Assembly (NCBI GenBank): GCA_902478705.1
Contig: CABSMB010000006.1
Span: forward strand, 1 to 18,127
Reading direction: 5' to 3'
DNA length: 18,127 nucleotides
Source of the DNA: an uncultured Collinsella sp.
GTDB lineage: Bacteria > Actinomycetota > Coriobacteriia > Coriobacteriales > Coriobacteriaceae
The first letter of the stretch is position 1. Each line of letters starts with the position of its first letter. The translations under genes and the position numbers were made by a program. Below, in pieces: positions 15,343-18,127 of the stretch. Under the pieces are notes generated by a model. The model was not told the DNA's origin. It was given only the letters and a program-made list of their open reading frames with translations, and made no database searches.

Positions 15343-16209
15343 CTAGAGACCAGGTTCTCCAAGCAGGTTAACAATGTGATATGCGAGATAACTCTTCTCG
15401 GCATCGGTAACGACAACGTTATAGGTAGACGACAAGTGGGCGGCTATGGCGTCCGCGCACGAGAATGCGCACGGATACGCCGTTTCATCGATTCGGAACA
15501 GCGCGTCTCCGTTGATTTGCCCGGCCGTAGGATCGAGCGCTCGCTGCGCGAAAAACTGCAGGTGACGAACGAAACGTTCGTAAGGCAGCGAGGTGTTATC
15601 GAGGGTCGTAGAATAGCGCTCAGAAACAATCGCAAGCACGTCGCGAACAAGCTGGACCGAAACAATCAAACGATCGGAGCGTTGCGGCATGGTGGCGTTG
15701 ACGATATGCAGCGTAATAAAACCCTGCTCTTCTTCGCTCATCTGGATGCCCATATACTCCTTGATAATCTGCAGCGCACGGCCCGCAAGTGCATACTCCT
15801 TGCGATAGAACTGCTGGATCTCGAGCAGCAACGGATTCTCACAGGAGACGCCCTTGCGCTCGCGCTCCAAAGCAAGGCTGATATGGTCTGCGAAAGCAAT
15901 GAGAATCTTGTCGTTAATATCAACATTGAGCTCTCGACGGAGCATCTGAACAATGTCCTCGGCAATCACGAGGTTGACGGTGGGGATGGACTCCAAAAGA
16001 TGTGCCAAGCGGTCAATCGTACGCGAGTCCTGAGAAGTTCCCTCCTGCAACGCGTAGGTCTTTTCGATCGACGCCTCGTCGATGGCATCGCCGGCATGAC
16101 GGCCAAAGCAGAGGCCTCGACCGATGACGATGAGCTCGGAGCCATCGTCCGAAGTGACCATTGCGACGTTGTTGTTAAAAACTCGCTTGATAACCACGGT
16201 ACCCACCAC
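15343..16209 (-). CDS. licT: BglG/LicT family transcriptional antiterminator
   Basis: This 288-aa RNA-binding regulator stabilises an antiterminator hairpin when its sugar PTS is active. The N-terminal CAT RNA-binding domain (about 5-58) shows the family pattern VFNNNVAMV, GxELIVIGRGLCFGRHAGD and IEKTYAL. Two PTS regulatory domains follow (PRD1 about 65-170, PRD2 about 175-288). Their four conserved histidines are H109 (FADHIS), H168 (LHIVNA), H216 (RHLQFF) and H278 (YHIVNLL). The first GTG at 16209 is listed; GTG at 16206 or 16197 is also possible, and 16197 would place the NNN motif exactly as in LicT. The ribosome site is weak for all. The gene starts 6 bases after the EIIA stop. Its likely target is the leader at 16754-16844, ahead of EIIA. 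The symbol is by family; the operon is not beta-glucoside-specific. Confidence 0.86.
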   Translation of the reverse strand: MVGTVVIKRVFNNNVAMVTSDDGSELIVIGRGLCFGRHAGDAIDEASIEKTYALQEGTSQDSRTIDRLAHLLESIPTVNLVIAEDIVQMLRRELNVDINDKILIAFADHISLALERERKGVSCENPLLLEIQQFYRKEYALAGRALQIIKEYMGIQMSEEEQGFITLHIVNATMPQRSDRLIVSVQLVRDVLAIVSERYSTTLDNTSLPYERFVRHLQFFAQRALDPTAGQINGDALFRIDETAYPCAFSCADAIAAHLSSTYNVVVTDAEKSYLAYHIVNLLGEPGL

Positions 16210-16215
16210 AAGAAT

Positions 16216-16728
16216 TTACTCGGAAAGCCAGACGACAGGCTCTTTAACAGCAACAGGGCCGGAAGCATGCTCACGAAGAGTCGAGTTCTCCGAGCGCTCG
16301 CACACGATAACGAAGACCGTGGGATCGAAGCCGGCGGCGCGAACCGTGTCGAAATCGACCTCGACGAGGGGCTGGCCCGCGTCGACATGGTCACCCTGGG
16401 CAACAAGCGCATGGAAGCCCTTGCCCTCAAGCTTAACAGTGTCGATTCCGATATGCAGCATCACCTGAGCAGAGCTGTCGTCGGACATGATGCCCAGCGC
16501 GTGCTCAGTCGGAAACAGCGCCGCGACGGTGCCGGAAACAGGAGCGCACACCGTTCCCTCTTGGGGAACCACGGCAACGCCATCGCCCACTGCACGGCTG
16601 CTAAAAGCAGGGTCATTGGTATTTTCTAGATGAACAAGCTCGCCGGAAACGGGAGCGAGGATTTCGAACTCGGAAGCTGCAGTCTTCTGCTCATCCGAAC
16701 CGCCCATCAGGCGAGAAAAGAAACCCAT
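16216..16728 (-). CDS. PTS EIIA component, glucose/Crr type
   Basis: This 170-aa cytosolic protein passes phosphate from HPr to EIIB. The Crr-type core is complete: EILAPVSGELVHLEN (22-36), GDGVAVVP (48-55), APVSGTVAALFPTEHA (62-77, with H76), and HIGIDTVKLEGKGF (92-105), where H92 is the phosphorylated histidine. It is a free-standing domain, unlike many family members where EIIA is fused to EIIBC, and so serves the EIIBC encoded two genes on. The ATG at 16728 follows AAGGGA at 9 bases; an ATG at 16746 lies in frame but has no ribosome site. It is the first gene of the operon, directly behind the terminator/antiterminator leader, so its expression should depend on LicT. Confidence 0.9.
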   Translation of the reverse strand: MGFFSRLMGGSDEQKTAASEFEILAPVSGELVHLENTNDPAFSSRAVGDGVAVVPQEGTVCAPVSGTVAALFPTEHALGIMSDDSSAQVMLHIGIDTVKLEGKGFHALVAQGDHVDAGQPLVEVDFDTVRAAGFDPTVFVIVCERSENSTLREHASGPVAVKEPVVWLSE

Positions 16729-16753
16729 GGTGGCATGTCCCTTCATAAATATA

Positions 16754-16816
16754 GCCCAACCAAAATCAAGCGAATGCATCCAGAAAGACACACCCGTTCA
16801 AAGACTTTGGTTAGGC
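16754..16816 (-). terminator. Leader terminator of the PTS operon (conditional)
   Basis: On the minus-strand RNA, GCCUAACCAAAGUC (16816-16803) pairs with GAUUUUGGUUGGGC (16767-16754): 14 pairs including two G-U. A 35-base loop lies between, and the U-rich UAUAUUUAU follows. It ends 25 bases before the EIIA start. The long loop is unusual for an intrinsic terminator. Its 5' arm is shared with the antiterminator hairpin. Confidence 0.55.
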
Positions 16817-16844
16817 CCACGTCCGAGGGACTCGGTAACCTTCC
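16809..16844 (-). promoter_or_regulatory. RAT-like antiterminator site for LicT
   Basis: The RNA folds with an outer stem GGUUA/UAACC (16840-16836 with 16813-16809) and an inner stem CCGAG/CUCGG (16835-16831 with 16827-16823). A 9-base asymmetric bulge sits on the 3' side. The 5' part GGAAGGUUACCG matches the recalled RAT consensus GGAUUGUUACUG at 9 of 12 positions, and the end GGCCUAACC matches GGCAAAACC at 7 of 9. Forming it uses CCUAACC, which the terminator also needs, so the two structures exclude each other. It differs from classical RATs by an insertion of about six bases. Confidence 0.55.
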
Positions 16845-16865
16845 GCATTTCTTTTTACGGGAGCT

Positions 16866-16893
16866 ATTGTAGACGAGCCCAAAGCCAGAACAA
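16866..16893 (-). promoter_or_regulatory. Promoter of the PTS operon
   Basis: TTGTTC (16893-16888) and TACAAT (16871-16866) are spaced by 16 bases. The predicted start, near 16859, lies about 15 bases ahead of the RAT-like site, giving a compact promoter-antiterminator-terminator-gene order. Confidence 0.65.
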
Positions 16894-16903
16894 TCATTAT
16901 GAC

Positions 16904-16939
16904 CGATGAACGGTATTTTTTCTTCGATAAACGGTATTT
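16904..16939. promoter_or_regulatory. Two direct 15-bp repeats just upstream of the PTS promoter
   Basis: CGATGAACGGTATTT (16904-16918) and CGATAAACGGTATTT (16925-16939) differ at one base and are 21 bp apart, two helical turns. The nearer copy ends 10 bases upstream of the -35. This spacing fits tandem binding of an activator on one DNA face. The regulator is unknown. Confidence 0.5.
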
Positions 16940-16940
16940 A

Positions 16941-16974
16941 GGCGACACTTAGGGACTAGGCGGCACTTAGGGAC
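16941..16974 (+). repeat. Tandem 18-bp repeat (two units)
   Basis: GGCGACACTTAGGGAC (16941-16956) and GGCGGCACTTAGGGAC (16959-16974) differ at one base and are separated by TA. They immediately adjoin the direct repeats of the PTS promoter. The sequence after them, GATCCTTTT, loosely recalls the ends of the repeat at 5461-5491. Between 16975 and 17013 I see nothing else. Confidence 0.6.
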
Positions 16975-17013
16975 GATCCTTTTCTGCCGGCACCCAGGGG
17001 CACTCCTTGCTCT

Positions 17014-17076
17014 GGTGCAATGGGGTCAGGTTTGTTTGCACCAACTTGGTGCAGATTAACCTGACCCCAATGCACC
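17014..17076. repeat. Large palindromic element, copy 1 (REP-like)
   Basis: Outer arms GGTGCAATGGGGTCAGGTT and AACCTGACCCCAATGCACC pair with one mismatch. A second, inner palindrome TGCACCAACTTGGTGCA lies in the middle. The 47-bp core (17022-17068) recurs at 17945-17991 with three differences in the same orientation. It lies 13 bases past the stop of the EFR1-type gene and could also stop its transcript, though no T-run follows. Confidence 0.75.
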
Positions 17077-17089
17077 AATCTCGCTTGCG

Positions 17090-17851
17090 TTAGATGAAGA
17101 TCTCACATTCCCTGCGCTCGACGCAAGCCTTGCTCAGCATCTGGGTAACGGCGGCAAGTTTGTTAGGGTCAAGTTTGCGAGCATTCTGCGAGCATACGGA
17201 GACGCAACGCATGCAGGAGATGCACGCCTCGCCATCCACCTGCCTTGGATCGTCCTTGTCGATAGCACGAACAGGGCACAACGCAGCGCAAGCACCGCAG
17301 GAGACGCAATCCTCCGTTGCATGGGGCACCATACTGTGGCCTCCAGCTTGCTTATAAGGACGATTGCCGGGAATAGAGGGCTCGGACGCAGCCCCGTCCA
17401 GTAGCTTTTGCCGGATCCGCTGCGCAAACTCTGAAAGTTGCGCCACATCCTGCGCATCCGGTCGCCCAGCAGCAAACTGACGAGCAACGGAATGCTCAGC
17501 AATGGCAGAAACCGCTGCAACCACCCTAAATCCGGCACGCTTCGCAACGTCTTCCAGCTCAATAAGCGTATCCTCAAACGCGCGGCCCCCGTAAACACAA
17601 ACCAAAACAGCCCGAGCTCCGTTGCCACGCACCATTCCCAGTCGCTCAACCGCCACAGCTGGAACCCTGCCAGCATATGATGGGACGGAGATAACCGCAA
17701 CGTCGCCCTTCGCCATCGAGACCCCGTGGAAATCCAACCCGCTATCGGTCAGATCGACAGTAACGATATTCCCGTCCAGCACCCCGGTCACAAGACCAGA
17801 CACTTTCTCCGTTCCGCCCGTCGGACTAAACACAATTTCGAACATGCTCAT
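17090..17851 (-). CDS. EFR1-type flavodoxin-like protein with two [4Fe-4S] clusters
   Basis: This is a 253-aa probable soluble electron carrier. Residues 1-150 look like a flavodoxin fold: an FMN phosphate loop SPTGGTEK (9-16) after a first beta strand, VISVPSYAGRVP (53-64), and a VLVCVYGGRAFEDT block (82-95). The C-terminal part is a bacterial 2x[4Fe-4S] ferredoxin with C182/185/188/192 and C210/213/216/220 in two CxxCxxCxxxC motifs. This order, flavodoxin then ferredoxin, is that of the EFR1 family; physiological partners are not established. The ATG at 17851 follows GGGGAGG at 7 bases. It is a single gene. Upstream on the minus strand are a TATACT (17912-17907) without a good -35 and a 6-bp inverted repeat CTTGGT/ACCAAG (17870-17886). 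It is bracketed by two copies of a palindromic element. Confidence 0.86.
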   Translation of the reverse strand: MSMFEIVFSPTGGTEKVSGLVTGVLDGNIVTVDLTDSGLDFHGVSMAKGDVAVISVPSYAGRVPAVAVERLGMVRGNGARAVLVCVYGGRAFEDTLIELEDVAKRAGFRVVAAVSAIAEHSVARQFAAGRPDAQDVAQLSEFAQRIRQKLLDGAASEPSIPGNRPYKQAGGHSMVPHATEDCVSCGACAALCPVRAIDKDDPRQVDGEACISCMRCVSVCSQNARKLDPNKLAAVTQMLSKACVERRECEIFI

Positions 17852-17939
17852 CGAACATCCTCCCCTACGCTTGGTAACACACCAAGCCGCCCGCATGCTT
17901 AGACAGAGTATACGGCGCGCGGGGACACCCCGGTTTAGC

Positions 17940-17996
17940 GCAAAGGGGTCAGGTTTGTTTCCACCAACCTGGTGCAGATTAACCTGATCCCTTTGC
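17940..17996. repeat. Large palindromic element, copy 2 (REP-like)
   Basis: Arms GCAAAGGGGTCAGGTT (17940-17955) and AACCTGATCCCTTTGC (17981-17996) pair fully if one G-T/U wobble is allowed. The 47-bp core matches copy 1 at 44 positions in the same orientation. The bases just outside the core differ from copy 1 yet still pair. It lies about 90 bases upstream of the EFR1-type start codon. The following 18002-18099 contains no feature I can support. Confidence 0.75.
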
Positions 17997-18099
17997 ACCA
18001 AACTATGCTGTCTGCCTCATCGATTTGCATAATTTCCGCTACAGATTGCATATATTTACATGATACCGCTGTGTTCTCCTGAGGTACCCCATCCCGGAC

Positions 18100-18127
18100 C
18101 TGTCTCTTATACACATCTGACGCTGCC
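18100..18127 (+). other. Nextera sequencing adapter (not biological)
   Basis: CTGTCTCTTATACACATCT (18100-18118) is the reverse complement of the Tn5 mosaic end used in Nextera libraries. The following GACGCTGCC (18119-18127) is the start of the read-1 adapter arm. The contig therefore ends in read-through adapter, and genomic sequence stops at or before 18099. Confidence 0.97.

Noticed and set aside
15329..15345. A terminator after licT
   Set aside because: The stem is only 6 bp, overlaps the stop codon and has no T-run; the EIIBC gene follows closely in the same operon.
16941..16974. A CRISPR array
   Set aside because: Only two 16-bp units separated by 2 bases; there are no spacers and no cas genes in the window.
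17014..17996. An insertion sequence with the two palindromes as terminal inverted repeats
   Set aside because: The copies are in direct rather than inverted orientation, and the enclosed gene is a ferredoxin/flavodoxin protein, not a transposase.

Overview
The window is GC-rich, densely packed DNA whose gene families point to an anaerobic gut fermenter. FucO-type propanediol oxidoreductase, an [FeFe] hydrogenase with an NAD(P)H-type partner, and a PTS/GH4 alpha-glucoside operon under a LicT-type antiterminator, together with codon use and GC content, suggest a Coriobacteriia genome, most likely Collinsella-like. That assignment is inference from memory. The last 28 bases (18100-18127) are Nextera transposase adapter, so this is a contig end and the final bases are not biological.

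Layout. 1-1392: fucO (minus) with a clear sigma-70-type promoter and an inverted repeat, followed by the terminator of the next gene. 1396-2112: a DUF1275/YoaK membrane protein (minus). 2366-4501: ygiQ radical SAM protein, the only plus-strand gene. It meets a CPBP membrane protease (4498-5409, minus) tail to tail, the two stop codons sharing CTAG. 5461-5888: an island holding a 66-aa RelB/DinJ-like orphan antitoxin, bracketed by two direct copies of a ~30-bp repeat. 5909-11984 (minus): a tightly coupled four-gene operon. Its transcription order is a NuoF-type 4Fe-4S/GltD fusion flavoprotein, [FeFe] hydrogenase, Tat-type lipoprotein solute-binding protein, and a fused permease-ATPase. 12241-16728 (minus): a PTS alpha-glucoside operon in the order EIIA, LicT antiterminator, EIIBC, GH4 6-phospho-alpha-glucosidase. 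17090-17851 (minus): a flavodoxin-like/2x[4Fe-4S] protein of the EFR1 type, bracketed by two direct copies of a large palindromic element.

How they work together. The PTS operon imports and phosphorylates an alpha-glucoside (maltose-like). GH4 then splits it to glucose and glucose 6-phosphate, and LicT senses PTS flux. Its leader reads as a promoter, a RAT-like antiterminator and an overlapping terminator just ahead of the EIIA gene. The hydrogenase and its flavoprotein would dispose of reducing equivalents as H2, or take up H2. FucO reduces lactaldehyde to 1,2-propanediol, another electron sink. The EFR1-type protein is a probable small electron carrier. The most unusual points are the hydrogenase operon's direct coupling to an ABC importer, the domain make-up of the hydrogenase partner, the compact fused ABC protein, and two small genes each bracketed by a different short repeat.
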